From Rhizobium subbaraonis (lineage in GTDB: Bacteria; Pseudomonadota; Alphaproteobacteria; Rhizobiales; Rhizobiaceae), in the NCBI RefSeq assembly GCF_900220975.1, contig NZ_OBQD01000021.1, positions 19,746-83,745 on the forward strand: DNA of 64,000 nt, written 5' to 3'. Under the pieces are notes generated by a model that saw nothing but the letters and a program-made list of their open reading frames with translations, did no database searches and had not been told where the DNA came from. The translations under genes and the position numbers were made by a program. Numbering within the stretch: position 1 is the stretch's first letter; each line of letters opens with the position of its first letter. Shown in pieces: positions 46,534-55,097 of this stretch.

Positions 46534-48537
46534 ATGTTTGGTAATACGACCCTGACGCAATTCATCTTCGGGAGGCTCACCTTGGAGTCCTTCCCGTACC
46601 ACGAGCCCATCGTCGTGGTGACGTTCATCGCCGTTGCGCTCGGCGGCCTCGCCGTGCTCGCGCTCATCACCAAGTACAAGCTTTGGGGCTACCTCTGGCA
46701 CGAATGGTTCACCTCGGTGGACCACAAGAAGATCGGGATCATGTATGTGATCCTCGCACTGATCATGCTGATGCGCGGCTTCGCCGACGCGATCATGATG
46801 CGCCTGCAGCAGGCCATCGCCTTCGGCGGCAATGAGGGCTACCTCAATCCGCATCACTACGACCAGATCTTCACCGCGCACGGCGTGATCATGATCTTCT
46901 TCATGGCCATGCCCTTCGTGACCGGTCTGATGAACTACGTCGTGCCGCTGCAGATCGGCGCCCGCGACGTCTCGTTCCCCTTCCTGAACAACTTCTCGTT
47001 CTGGATGACGACGGCGGGCGCGGTCATCATCATGATCTCTCTTTTCGTCGGCGAGTTCGCCCGGACCGGCTGGCTGGCCTATCCGCCGCTTTCGGGCGCG
47101 GACTACAGTCCCGGCGTCGGTGTCGACTACTACATCTGGGGCTTGCAGGTCGCGGGCGTGGGCACGACGCTGTCGGGCATCAACCTGATCGCCACGATCG
47201 TCAAGATGCGCGCGCCTGGCATGTCCTTCATGAAGATGCCGATCTTCACCTGGACGTCGCTCTGCACCAACATCCTGATCGTCGCCACCTTCCCGATCCT
47301 GACCGCAACGCTGGCTCTCCTGTCGCTCGATCGCTACGCGGGCACGAACTTCTTCACCAATGACCTTGGTGGCAATCCGATGATGTATGTGAACCTCATC
47401 TGGATCTGGGGTCACCCGGAAGTGTACATCCTGATCCTGCCGGCCTTCGGCATCTTCTCCGAGGTCGTCGCCACCTTCTGCGGCAAGCGCCTGTTCGGCT
47501 ATGCCTCCATGGTCTACGCCACCTGCGTGATCATGATCCTGTCCTATCTCGTCTGGCTGCACCACTTCTTCACGATGGGCTCGGGCGCCTCGGTGAACGC
47601 CTTCTTCGGCATCACCACCATGATCATCTCGATCCCGACGGGGGCGAAGATGTTCAACTGGCTCTTCACCATGTATCGCGGCCGCATTCGCTACGAAGTG
47701 CCGATGTACTGGACGGTGGGCTTCATGTTCACCTTCGTCATCGGCGGCATGACCGGCGTCCTGCTTGCCGTTCCGCCGGCAGACTTCGTGCTGCACAACT
47801 CGCTGTTCCTGATCGCCCACTTCCACAACGTCATCATTGGCGGCGTGGTATTCGGTCTGATGGCGGGCGTGGTCTACTGGTGGCCGAAGGCCTTCGGCTA
47901 CAAGCTCGATCCCTTCTGGGGCAAGATGAGCTTCTGGTTCTGGCAGATCGGCTTCTTCTTCGCCTTCATGCCGCTCTACGTGCTCGGCCTGATGGGGGTA
48001 ACCCGCCGCGTTTCGCAGTTCGAGGACCCGTCGCTGCAGATCTGGTTCATCATCGCAGCCTTCGGCGCCTTCCTGATCGCACTCGGCATCGCATCCTTTG
48101 TCATCCAGCTCGTCGTCAGCTACCTCAGGCGCGACCAGCTGCGCGACTTCACCGGCGATCCGTGGAATGGCCGCACGCTGGAGTGGTCTACCTCGTCCCC
48201 GCCGCCGGATTACAACTTCGCCTTCACTCCGGTCGTGCACGATCATGACAGCTGGTACGACATGAAGAACCGCGGCTACGAGCGTCCGCTCGGCGGCTTC
48301 AAGCCGATCCACATGCCGAAGAACACCGGCACGGGTGTGATCCTGGCTGGCCTCAGCGTCGCTCTGGCCTTCGCCCTGATCTGGTACATCTGGTGGCTCG
48401 TGGTCGTGTCCTTCATCGCCATCATCGCCGTCTCGATCGGCCATACCTTCAACTACAACCGGGACTTCTACATCCCCGCCGAGACCGTGACCGCAACCGA
48501 GGACGCGCGCTCCGAGCTGCTGGCGGAACGGACCTGA
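46534..48537 (+). CDS. cyoB: cytochrome o ubiquinol oxidase subunit I
   Basis: The protein (about 667 residues) is the catalytic haem-copper subunit. It has [22 protein letters not shown] (low-spin haem His), [22 protein letters not shown] (the His-Tyr cross-link), WLHHFFTMG (Cu-B ligands) and [17 protein letters not shown] (haem ligands). It reduces O2 to water and pumps protons. I placed the start at the ATG 46534; an in-frame TTG at 46522 is possible. Confidence 0.96.
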   Translation: MFGNTTLTQFIFGRLTLESFPYHEPIVVVTFIAVALGGLAVLALITKYKLWGYLWHEWFTSVDHKKIGIMYVILALIMLMRGFADAIMMRLQQAIAFGGNEGYLNPHHYDQIFTAHGVIMIFFMAMPFVTGLMNYVVPLQIGARDVSFPFLNNFSFWMTTAGAVIIMISLFVGEFARTGWLAYPPLSGADYSPGVGVDYYIWGLQVAGVGTTLSGINLIATIVKMRAPGMSFMKMPIFTWTSLCTNILIVATFPILTATLALLSLDRYAGTNFFTNDLGGNPMMYVNLIWIWGHPEVYILILPAFGIFSEVVATFCGKRLFGYASMVYATCVIMILSYLVWLHHFFTMGSGASVNAFFGITTMIISIPTGAKMFNWLFTMYRGRIRYEVPMYWTVGFMFTFVIGGMTGVLLAVPPADFVLHNSLFLIAHFHNVIIGGVVFGLMAGVVYWWPKAFGYKLDPFWGKMSFWFWQIGFFFAFMPLYVLGLMGVTRRVSQFEDPSLQIWFIIAAFGAFLIALGIASFVIQLVVSYLRRDQLRDFTGDPWNGRTLEWSTSSPPPDYNFAFTPVVHDHDSWYDMKNRGYERPLGGFKPIHMPKNTGTGVILAGLSVALAFALIWYIWWLVVVSFIAIIAVSIGHTFNYNRDFYIPAETVTATEDARSELLAERT

Positions 48538-48538
48538 C

Positions 48539-49162
48539 ATGACTGAGAAAGCACAGACACAAGAAGCAGAGGCTCCCCAGTTCTACCTGGAAGAGGAGCA
48601 TCATCCCGAAGGCAGCACCATGCTGGGCTTCTGGATCTACCTGATGAGCGACTGCCTCATCTTCGCCGTGCTGTTTGCCACGCACGGCGTGCTCGGCCGC
48701 AACTATGCGGCCGGCCCTTCGCCGGCCGACCTGTTCGATTTGCCGCTCGTCGCCATCAACACGGCGATGCTGCTGTTCTCGTCGATCACCTACGGTTTCG
48801 CCATGCTCCAGATGGAGCGCAATGCCAAGATGGAGACCCTGTTCTGGCTTGGCGTGACCGGTCTCTTTGGTCTCGCCTTCCTCGGGCTGGAGCTTTACGA
48901 GTTCTACCACCTCATCCACGAGGGTGCAGGTCCGGGCCGCAGTGCCTTCCTGTCGTCGTTCTTCACGCTCGTCGGCACCCACGGCCTGCACGTCACCTTC
49001 GGCATCATCTGGCTCGTCACTTTGATGGTACAGGTGAAGATGCGCGGTCTGATCCCGGAAAACCGCCGCCGCCTGATGTGCCTGTCGATGTTCTGGCACT
49101 TCCTCGACGTCATCTGGATCGGCGTCTTTTCCTTCGTATACCTGATGGGAGTTCTCGGATGA
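48539..49162 (+). CDS. cyoC: cytochrome o ubiquinol oxidase subunit III
   Basis: The 207-residue protein has five membrane helices and typical CyoC segments: STMLGFWIYLMSDCLIFAVLF, NTAMLLFSSITYGFAMLQM, GTHGLHVTFGIIWLVTLMVQ and FWHFLDVIWIGVFSFVYLMG. It starts 1 base after the cyoB stop and overlaps cyoD by 4 bases. Confidence 0.95.
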   Translation: MTEKAQTQEAEAPQFYLEEEHHPEGSTMLGFWIYLMSDCLIFAVLFATHGVLGRNYAAGPSPADLFDLPLVAINTAMLLFSSITYGFAMLQMERNAKMETLFWLGVTGLFGLAFLGLELYEFYHLIHEGAGPGRSAFLSSFFTLVGTHGLHVTFGIIWLVTLMVQVKMRGLIPENRRRLMCLSMFWHFLDVIWIGVFSFVYLMGVLG

Positions 49163-49566
49163 GTTCGCAAGCCCACGCCCCCGCCCACGAGGACGCCCAT
49201 AACGTCCATCACGGCCACAGCCACGGTCACGACGCAGGCCACGGCTCGCTCAAGACCTACATGATCGGCTTCGTCCTGTCCGTCATCCTGACCGCCATTC
49301 CCTTCTGGCTGGTCATGGGCGAGGTCTTCGACAGCAAGATCCTGACCGCCGTGCTGATCATGGTGTTCGCCGCCGTGCAGATCGTCGTCCACATGATCTG
49401 CTTCCTGCACATGAACCCGCGCTCGGAAGGCGGCTGGACGGTGATGGCGCTGATCTTCACGCTCATCATCGTGGCGATCATGCTCGCCGGCTCTTTCTGG
49501 GTCATGCATCACCTCAACACGAACATGATGCCCATGTCGCCAGAGATGATGAAGAACATGCCCTGA
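49159..49566 (+). CDS. cyoD: cytochrome o ubiquinol oxidase subunit IV
   Basis: The 135-residue protein has three membrane helices (IGFVLSVILTAIPFWLVMG, ILTAVLIMVFAAVQIVVHMICFLHM, LIFTLIIVAIMLAGSFWVMHHL). The N-terminus is unusually His-rich (HHGHSHGHDAGHG) and may bind metal. It is the last subunit gene of the oxidase and is followed 17 bases later by SURF1. Confidence 0.94.
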   Translation: MSSQAHAPAHEDAHNVHHGHSHGHDAGHGSLKTYMIGFVLSVILTAIPFWLVMGEVFDSKILTAVLIMVFAAVQIVVHMICFLHMNPRSEGGWTVMALIFTLIIVAIMLAGSFWVMHHLNTNMMPMSPEMMKNMP

Positions 49567-49583
49567 TATCAGGGGACCGGTCC

Positions 49584-50348
49584 ATGGCCCTTGATCCCTC
49601 ACGGCATGACGGCAAGGCGGGAACCGACCTTTCCCGCCGGCCTTCGGCGCGCCTGCTCTTTGCAGGCGCGATGCTGTTTATCACCGTTGCTTTCGTCGCC
49701 CTTGGCTCCTGGCAGGTGCAGCGGCTGTTCTGGAAGCTGGACCTCATCGCCCGCGTCGACGCCCGCGTGCATGCGCAGCCCGTCCCGGCGCCGCAGCCGA
49801 CGCGCTGGGCGGGTTTCGACGGCAAGGACGAAGAGTATCGCCGCGTCACGGCGGAAGGCACCTACGATCACGACAAGGAAGTGCTGGTTCAGGCGGTCAC
49901 CGATCTAGGTGCCGGTTTCTGGGTTGTCACGCCGCTCCGCCAGGCGGACGGCACGACGATCCTGATCAATCGCGGCTTCGTGCCGGCTGACCGCAGGGAC
50001 GCGTCTTCCCGGGCCGGAGGCGAGGTGCCCGGCACCGTGCGCGTCACCGGACTGCTGCGGCTGACGGAGCCGGGAGGCGCTTTCCTGCGCGCCAACGATC
50101 CCGCGGCCGGCCGCTGGTATTCCCGGGATGTGGACGCGATCGCCGCTGCCGCCCGCCTTTCCACTGTCGCCCCCTATTTCATCGATGCGGACGCGACCGC
50201 AAATCCCGGCGGCCTTCCGATCGGCGGCCTCACGGTCGTCCGCTTCCGCAACAGCCATCTCGTCTACGCACTCACCTGGTTCGCCATGGCCGCCCTCAGC
50301 GTGGCAGCGGCCGTGTTCCTGCTGCGACAGCGGCGGGTGGAGACGTAA
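49584..50348 (+). CDS. SURF1 family protein
   Basis: The 254-residue protein has the SURF1 layout: a first membrane helix (LLFAGAMLFITVAFVALGSWQVQRL), then FWKLDLIARVDARVHA, a periplasmic domain with GTYDHDKEVLVQ and TILINRGFVPADRRD, and a second helix near the C-terminus (NSHLVYALTWFAMAALSVAAAVF). SURF1 assists haem-copper oxidase assembly, here probably haem insertion into CyoB. It is cotranscribed with cyoABCD. Confidence 0.92.
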   Translation: MALDPSRHDGKAGTDLSRRPSARLLFAGAMLFITVAFVALGSWQVQRLFWKLDLIARVDARVHAQPVPAPQPTRWAGFDGKDEEYRRVTAEGTYDHDKEVLVQAVTDLGAGFWVVTPLRQADGTTILINRGFVPADRRDASSRAGGEVPGTVRVTGLLRLTEPGGAFLRANDPAAGRWYSRDVDAIAAAARLSTVAPYFIDADATANPGGLPIGGLTVVRFRNSHLVYALTWFAMAALSVAAAVFLLRQRRVET

Positions 50349-50498
50349 AGGGGAGGGCGGCTTGCAGCACCCGCTGCGGGGGGCGGCACGATCTCCCTGC
50401 TTTTGCGAGCAGTCAGAGATCGCGTCGGTCTTGGCCCTTGAGGTGGCGAGGTCGGAGCGATGCCGGCACCGGTGTTCCTGCCGGATGCCAGCAAAGGC

Positions 50499-51383
50499 TC
50501 AATCTGCTGAGTATCCGAAGAACCTCTGGAGATCGCGCGTGCCGGCGATTTCCCAGATCGCCTCGCGAACTTCTGCCGGAAGGCCGGAGCGACCCTTGCC
50601 AATGAAATCCCCTCGAACCTCACCAAGCGCATTGTTCAGATGCTTGTAAGTGGCGATGTCTTTGGCTTCCGATTCGTTCATCCCGTTACCACTGCTCCGG
50701 GGCAGTTCGGCGAAATCAAGCACGCGCGCCACCGTGTCATCCGGACGCATGACGAGATCTTCGTATCTCACGACAATCGCCTGCGCCTGGTACTTCTCGA
50801 GATGGGCCTTGATATGTTCGTTGGCATCAAGCCAGCGCTTTGCACCGTAGAGATAGTTTCCCTCCCGTTTCTTGAGGCCCATCGTCGCGTAAGAATAGGT
50901 AACATCAAGAACATCCCGGACCATGAACACAAATCGTGCCGACGGGAAAATCGAGACAATATGATCGACACGATCGACATTGAGCGGCGTTTTGTCTCCC
51001 CAGCGAGATTGACTGGGTTTGCCGACCGCAACGGCATAGATTGCGTGGAAGGCGTGCCAAAAATTCGAAGTGGTGCGCTCCTGTGGCGGGATGGACGACA
51101 ACAGGCGGATTGCGTCTTTTGCATCCATCCCATAGGTGCGCCAGTTCTTCCGATTGGTCGTTGCCCGGCGGATCGCGCCGGCGCAGTGCTGATCCCAGTC
51201 TTCCTGGCTCGCGCCCGTGAACTGCTCGACCTTGCCCAAAGCATAGTTCTCCGGCGGGATCACGGCGGCAGAGCGTTCCACGATCAGACGACGCATCAGT
51301 GTCGTGCCGCACCGACCTGAGCCGGTGATGAACAACGGCGTCGAGGGTGACACCACGGTTCCATCCTGCAGTTCAAAAGTCAT
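50499..51383 (-). CDS. sulfotransferase family protein
   Basis: The 294-residue protein has a PAPS-binding P-loop-like ITGSGRCGTTLMRRL near the N-terminus and the 3'-phosphate region ARFVFMVRDVLDVTYSYATMG in the middle. It also has WGDKTPLNVDRVDHIVSIFP and VVRYEDLVMRPDDTVARVLDF. It should transfer sulfate from PAPS to a carbohydrate or other acceptor. Base composition is visibly less GC-rich than the neighbouring cyo genes, and it sits next to the element boundary, so it may be acquired DNA. The acceptor is unknown. Confidence 0.85.
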   Translation of the reverse strand: MTFELQDGTVVSPSTPLFITGSGRCGTTLMRRLIVERSAAVIPPENYALGKVEQFTGASQEDWDQHCAGAIRRATTNRKNWRTYGMDAKDAIRLLSSIPPQERTTSNFWHAFHAIYAVAVGKPSQSRWGDKTPLNVDRVDHIVSIFPSARFVFMVRDVLDVTYSYATMGLKKREGNYLYGAKRWLDANEHIKAHLEKYQAQAIVVRYEDLVMRPDDTVARVLDFAELPRSSGNGMNESEAKDIATYKHLNNALGEVRGDFIGKGRSGLPAEVREAIWEIAGTRDLQRFFGYSAD

Positions 51384-51595
51384 TTCTGTACCCGTCCACG
51401 TTGTGCTGCCGGGTACTCATGTCATGATTCGCTGATCCAGTGAAACCCAGAGGGAACAGAACCCCTGTCGGACCACCGCGCGCAACCACATTATATACTG
51501 CTCGCCAGCCGTATGCCGAGCGCTAGCCCGGTGGCGCTTCTAGCCGATCAGCTTCTTCTCGCCAGGCGAAACTTGTTGTCTTATAAACGGGGAAA
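51384..51595. other. non-coding flank up to the attachment site
   Basis: This 212-base stretch lies between the sulfotransferase start and the tRNA 3' fragment. It holds no convincing frame or hairpin. It is the chromosomal side of the element junction and should carry the native sequence downstream of the original tRNA-Thr gene. Confidence 0.5.
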
Positions 51596-51640
51596 TGGTG
51601 CTGCTAGAGAGATTTGAACTCTCGGCCTCTCCCTTACCAA
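51596..51640 (-). other. attachment-site core: 3' fragment of a tRNA-Thr(GGT) gene
   Basis: Reading the minus strand from 51640 gives the anticodon loop TTGGTAA (anticodon GGT), stem strand GGGAG, variable loop AGGCC, T-arm GAGAG-TTCAAAT-CTCTC, acceptor strand TAGCAGC, discriminator A and CCA. The matching 5' stem CTCCC, D-arm and GCTGCTA acceptor strand are absent upstream (there it reads CTTGCC). This is therefore only the 3' 45 nt of a tRNA, as left at one end of an element that integrates in a tRNA gene. The intact tRNA should lie at the other end, outside the window. Confidence 0.85.
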
Positions 51641-51874
51641 GGCAAGGGGTAGCTTTGGCTAAAGCCTTGGCCCGCCGTGCCTAATGGTAGTGGGGTATTG
51701 TCCGTGCACGCATTTTGCACAGCTTGTGAGCTGCCAATAGCAACCGAGCCTTGCACACGATATCGCGAGTGAATAGTTATTTTCGTATGTTCCAAGGCAA
51801 TCCGATTCTCGGGCTTCCAGCTGCGAGTGTGCGACAGCATGTCGCCCCTAGCTTGATTCATCTATTGTCAAGGA

Positions 51875-51890
51875 TTAAGTTTTAACTTAA
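51875..51890. promoter_or_regulatory. palindrome upstream of the TAC module, probable antitoxin operator
   Basis: TTAAGTT-TT-AACTTAA has 7-base perfect arms and lies 8 bases before the toxin start, in an AT-rich stretch with a possible -35 TTGTCA at 51865-51870. The HTH antitoxin of such modules usually represses its own operon from a site here. Confidence 0.5.
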
Positions 51891-51898
51891 CGGTTCCG

Positions 51899-52282
51899 AT
51901 GCGCATGGATGAATTGGTTACAGTCGCAGTCGGCAAATCGTTCACCGTCTACATGACGCGAGCGGTGGCGAAGCGTTTCGAGAAGGTCGACGTAAAGGCG
52001 CGAGCGAGATGTCTGCAATGGATGAAACGGTTCGCTGATGATGGGCACGAGTTTCTCGACGAGACGAAGCTGAAACATGAAGGTCGGCATTCGACGGGCG
52101 ACAAGTCCGGAACCAAGGTTGCTGTGTGGGCGTTTAAGGCTTGGCAACTCAGGATCTATGGCGGCTTGGTTGGCGAAAAGACGTTCATTTGCACCGAAAT
52201 CGATGACAGCAAGAAGCGGGATGCGGCCGATCAAAGTCTATTTGGCGCAGCCGCACGAAAGCTATCGGACTACCTTAAATAG
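51899..52282 (+). CDS. RelE/HigB-type toxin of a TAC module
   Basis: The 127-residue protein has a RelE-like core, RAVAKRFEKVDVKARARCLQ, a short basic region DETKLKHEGRHSTGDKSGTK, then VWAFKAWQLRIYGGLVGEKT and the C-terminal basic DDSKKRDAADQ segment. Toxins of this fold cleave mRNA at the ribosome. The order toxin then antitoxin is HigBA-like. No strong ribosome site precedes the first ATG; the ATG at 51905 or a GTG at 51929 are alternatives. It is first in a three-gene operon with the HTH antitoxin and a SecB-like chaperone. Confidence 0.65.
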   Translation: MRMDELVTVAVGKSFTVYMTRAVAKRFEKVDVKARARCLQWMKRFADDGHEFLDETKLKHEGRHSTGDKSGTKVAVWAFKAWQLRIYGGLVGEKTFICTEIDDSKKRDAADQSLFGAAARKLSDYLK

Positions 52283-52309
52283 TGCACAAGCACTTAAGCG
52301 GAGAGAACT

Positions 52310-52792
52310 ATGAATTTCGGCCCGATGAACCACGAGGAAGCCGTAATTTTCGCAACGGAAGAACTGCGTGCAAATATCCAGTACGACATTCTTCGCAGCA
52401 TGAAGGCGCAGGGCCTGTCGCAGGCGAAGCTTGCAGCAAAGATGAACGTGTCGGCGGCCTGGGTTTCCCAGATGCTTTCTGACGACGCCAACCTGACTGT
52501 GGAGAGCATCGCAAAGGTGTATTATGCGTTGGGAAAGACTTGCTCGTTTGGTAGCGCGGTTGAAATCGATGCAGTTGGCCTCGTAGAGCATCGCCATGTT
52601 ACCGTTTCGTCTCAGTGGACGATCGAGCGGTATGAAGCTAGCGGGAAGGCTGAGTTCACGGAAAGGCGCGAAAGCCATACGACTGAACTTTTGATGAAGG
52701 TTATTGCAAGCAGGCCAAGGGCCACGTCGACGATTGCCACTTGCAATGACAATGGCTTCCGGCGCCCGAACAAGATTGCGGAAGTAGCATGA
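52310..52792 (+). CDS. HTH (Xre/HigA-type) antitoxin with C-terminal extension
   Basis: The 160-residue protein has a helix-turn-helix at about residues 25-75 (LRSMKAQGLSQAKLAAKMNV, then SAAWVSQMLSDDANLTVES). After it comes an 80-residue tail with QWTIERYEASGK and NDNGFRRPNKIAEVA. The tail is the expected place of a chaperone-addiction segment that makes the antitoxin depend on SecB-like help. A GGAGAG ribosome site precedes the ATG. Its stop overlaps the chaperone start (ATGA). Composition is more AT-rich than the surrounding chromosome. Confidence 0.75.
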   Translation: MNFGPMNHEEAVIFATEELRANIQYDILRSMKAQGLSQAKLAAKMNVSAAWVSQMLSDDANLTVESIAKVYYALGKTCSFGSAVEIDAVGLVEHRHVTVSSQWTIERYEASGKAEFTERRESHTTELLMKVIASRPRATSTIATCNDNGFRRPNKIAEVA

Positions 52793-53262
52793 GTGATGAA
52801 ATTGCAGTTGCCGCCGAAGGCGATGTCAAGGCCGCCGCTTTGAATGCTTACAATGCGGTGGTTGAGCATGCGGAACTTCTCGATATCCGCCTTACGGACC
52901 TAAAATTCTCAGTTAAGCCGAAATTCTACCCATTGATGGAGGCTGAAAGAAGCGGCGAAGTCTCGTTACAGCGCAGCTTTGACGTTGATGTTAGTGACAG
53001 CGGTTACGATCCTGAAATTGGCAGTTTGGGCGGGGTTTTTACTTGGAGGCTTAAGGTTTCCCAATCGCGAACTAAGCTTCTTACAGTCGACGCAAGTTTT
53101 TTCGTCGTGTACCGGAATGTGCCAGAAGTAGAGAGGCAGCACGCTGACGCTTACCTCCAGCGAGTTGGGCGTTTTGCAACGTATCCATACTTCCGTTCGC
53201 TTGTCGCCCAGATGTCTTGGGAGTCCGCTTCAGAGCTTCCCATCATGCCTGTCTTGAAGTGA
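52789..53262 (+). CDS. SecB-like chaperone of a toxin-antitoxin-chaperone module
   Basis: The 157-residue protein resembles the SecB-like chaperone of mycobacterial TAC (Rv1957). It has a helix plus DIRLTDLKFSVKPKF near residues 32-46 and a beta core (FTWRLKVSQSRTKLLTVDAS). The conserved VGRFATYPYFRSLV segment at about 126-139 aligns with the GRFALYPYIREYV region of that protein, and it ends in LPIMPVLK like the SecB helix tail. It should hold the antitoxin unfolded-but-soluble and protect it. Its 3' end overlaps the integrase end by 20 bases. Housekeeping SecB would sit elsewhere on the chromosome. Confidence 0.78.
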   Translation: MSDEIAVAAEGDVKAAALNAYNAVVEHAELLDIRLTDLKFSVKPKFYPLMEAERSGEVSLQRSFDVDVSDSGYDPEIGSLGGVFTWRLKVSQSRTKLLTVDASFFVVYRNVPEVERQHADAYLQRVGRFATYPYFRSLVAQMSWESASELPIMPVLK

Positions 53263-54400
53263 CTTGCGCCCCACTCGCTCCCCACTTCACCAGCCGTCGA
53301 GACCAGTAAACCGGATCTTCCCACCAATGCATCACCTGCCAGGCGGCTGGCACCGGGAGCGTGTTGATGGCGTCGATCAAGGGCTGCTGCGGCACATGAG
53401 TATAGTGCCGGCTCATGTCGTCGGCGGCGTGTCCGAGGATCTGGTCTTTCTTGTAGGGATGGACGTCGTTGATCACGAGCTGTGTCGAGACCGTGTGGCG
53501 AGCCGTGTAGGCTGAAATGTCGTCGATAACGATCCCGCGCTTTTTCAGCCGGGCGCGGGCACCTTCGATCGCTGAAGACATCTGGCCGCCAAACTCGTCC
53601 GTTGGCGGGTAGGGCACTCCCTTGTGAGTACGGAACAAGATGCCGCCTCGCTTGATCAGCGCCTCGAAAAGCGGCACGAGAAACTCGTGCATCGGCACGC
53701 CGCGCGGTTCGCCGGTCTTGGAGCGATCGAGCGTGATCCACCGGCCGGCGATGTTCACATCCGAGGCATCCAAGGTGAATATTTCGATCGGACGCATGCC
53801 AGTGTAGAACAGCGCCGTCATGATCTGGGCCGATGCTGGCGACATGGCCGAAACGAATTGAGCTGCGCGCTCATAGCTGGTCGGCTTCGAGCCAGCGCGG
53901 GGGCGTTTCAGCACGGCGACATTCGTGCCCTTGGGCTTGCGGGGTCGCTTCCATTGCCGTGGCTCGGCCCACTGGCTTGCGACTGCATGGTTCCAGACCG
54001 CGATAAACGGTGTGTAGCACTGGCGGTTTCGTGTCTCTGGTGATGCGCTGGGGAACAGGATACGGGCGGCGGCATCGAGGTCCGATTGTCCGAGATCCTT
54101 GAGGAACTTGCCGCGAAAGTGGGCGGCGATTCCACTCATTTTGCCCGTCTTGGAGATCTTGATCAGGAAGCGATCGGATCCGCCGGCCGCAAGATAGGCC
54201 TCTGTCGCTTCCTCAAACGTGACTGTTGCCTTTCGGCCGTGCACGCTTTCATTCAGTAGGCGAGCTTCTGTTTTGATCCGGATTGCTTCCGCGATTTCGC
54301 GGTCGCTCGTGCCAGTAGTTTCGAAAATGCTTTGTCCGCGGACGGTGCCCCGGATGTACCAGTATTCGGAGCCGCCACGGCGGGTGAGTTTGAGGGGCAT
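53243..54400 (-). CDS. tyrosine-type site-specific recombinase (phage integrase)
   Basis: The 385-residue protein has the catalytic set Arg203 (TGMRPIEI), Lys228 (DRSKTGE), Arg301 (SAYTARHTVST), His324 (LGHAADD) and nucleophile Tyr333 (SRHYTHV). In the HxxR box the first His is replaced by Tyr298, a variant often seen in phage integrases. The N-terminal arm- and core-binding domains are present (KATVTFEEATEAYLAAGG). It should catalyse integration and excision at the tRNA-Thr attachment core 1.6 kb to the left. Its 5' end overlaps the excisionase-like gene by 148 bases. Confidence 0.93.
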   Translation of the reverse strand: MPLKLTRRGGSEYWYIRGTVRGQSIFETTGTSDREIAEAIRIKTEARLLNESVHGRKATVTFEEATEAYLAAGGSDRFLIKISKTGKMSGIAAHFRGKFLKDLGQSDLDAAARILFPSASPETRNRQCYTPFIAVWNHAVASQWAEPRQWKRPRKPKGTNVAVLKRPRAGSKPTSYERAAQFVSAMSPASAQIMTALFYTGMRPIEIFTLDASDVNIAGRWITLDRSKTGEPRGVPMHEFLVPLFEALIKRGGILFRTHKGVPYPPTDEFGGQMSSAIEGARARLKKRGIVIDDISAYTARHTVSTQLVINDVHPYKKDQILGHAADDMSRHYTHVPQQPLIDAINTLPVPAAWQVMHWWEDPVYWSRRLVKWGASGAQVTSRQA

Positions 54401-54585
54401 CTCATCGCATCCCAGATTGCGAGAATGTCGCTCTCGCTAAAAAGCAGATCGCGACCGGAAATAGTGCACAGGCCGTGCTTTCTGGCAACCTTGGCGATCG
54501 TGCGGCCGGTTAGTCGCATATACTCGGCCGCCTCGTCGAGGGTGTAGATGCGGCCGAGGGGGCCATCACGCCCGGCTATCGTCAT
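54253..54585 (-). CDS. excisionase-like helix-turn-helix protein
   Basis: The 110-residue protein begins TIAGRDGPLGRIYTLDEAAEYMRLTGRTIAKVARKHG and continues CTISGRDLLFSESDILAIW, a MerR/HTH_17-type winged helix typical of AlpA/Xis recombination directionality factors. It then has a low-complexity, basic C-terminal tail (SRKQSGSKQKLAY). Its ATG overlaps the stop of the upstream gene, and it overlaps the integrase gene in another frame. It should bend DNA at the att site and favour excision. Confidence 0.8.
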   Translation of the reverse strand: MTIAGRDGPLGRIYTLDEAAEYMRLTGRTIAKVARKHGLCTISGRDLLFSESDILAIWDAMRCPSNSPAVAAPNTGTSGAPSADKAFSKLLARATAKSRKQSGSKQKLAY

Positions 54586-55097
54586 CTCCGCTTCCTCCAT
54601 CTGTGAAATTCGTCCCGTAGCGACAGCCAGCGCTTTCGGGCGTTTTCGTCCGTGTTGAGATCGGTCATGGACTGGACACCGAGGATGCTGCGGACGCGAG
54701 TCTTGATCCGCTCCAGATCGGAGGGGTCGGCGCCATGGCATTCGTGCAGGAAATTCCTGAAGAGGTGATCGTCCTTGCACTTCATCGCGCATTCGGCGGC
54801 GAAGTTCGGGGCCTTTTCCGGTTTGGGCTGCAACTCCTTGAGGCGGCGGAAGGCTTCGTCGAGCAGGACCAGCAGCGCACGGATATAGACCGGCGCCTTC
54901 TGCATCAGCATGCGGTCGTCGTAGCTGCAATCGGGAAGGATCGTCGCGATCGGTTCGAGCTGGCCGGTTGCCGGCGCATGGCAAAGGATCTCGGGCCGCC
55001 CGGTCGCAGTGTAAAAGCTCTCGTACCGCTGGTCGCTTGCAAGTCCGCTCTGCTGGCGGATTTCCGGGAAGAGGGTCTTTGCCTCGTCGAGCTTCAT
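54582..55097 (-). CDS. phage protein of unknown function
   Basis: The 171-residue protein (starting KLDEAKTLFPEIRQQ) is hydrophilic and helical, with SYDDRMLMQKAPVYIRALLV, two close Cys (AAECAMKCKDD and HECHG) and a basic C-terminus (DEFHRWRKRR). It is coupled on both sides by 4-base overlaps. I recognise no domain. Confidence 0.7.
   Translation of the reverse strand: MKLDEAKTLFPEIRQQSGLASDQRYESFYTATGRPEILCHAPATGQLEPIATILPDCSYDDRMLMQKAPVYIRALLVLLDEAFRRLKELQPKPEKAPNFAAECAMKCKDDHLFRNFLHECHGADPSDLERIKTRVRSILGVQSMTDLNTDENARKRWLSLRDEFHRWRKRR

Noticed and set aside
45304..48540. A minus-strand open frame of over 1000 codons opposite cyoA and cyoB
   Set aside because: It is a GC-content shadow of the real plus-strand oxidase genes: rich in His, Asp, Glu and Arg with no domain, while the sense strand has perfect haem-copper motifs.
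51596..51700. A complete tRNA gene on the minus strand
   Set aside because: The 5' anticodon-stem strand, D-arm and acceptor 5' strand are missing, so it is only a 3' fragment.
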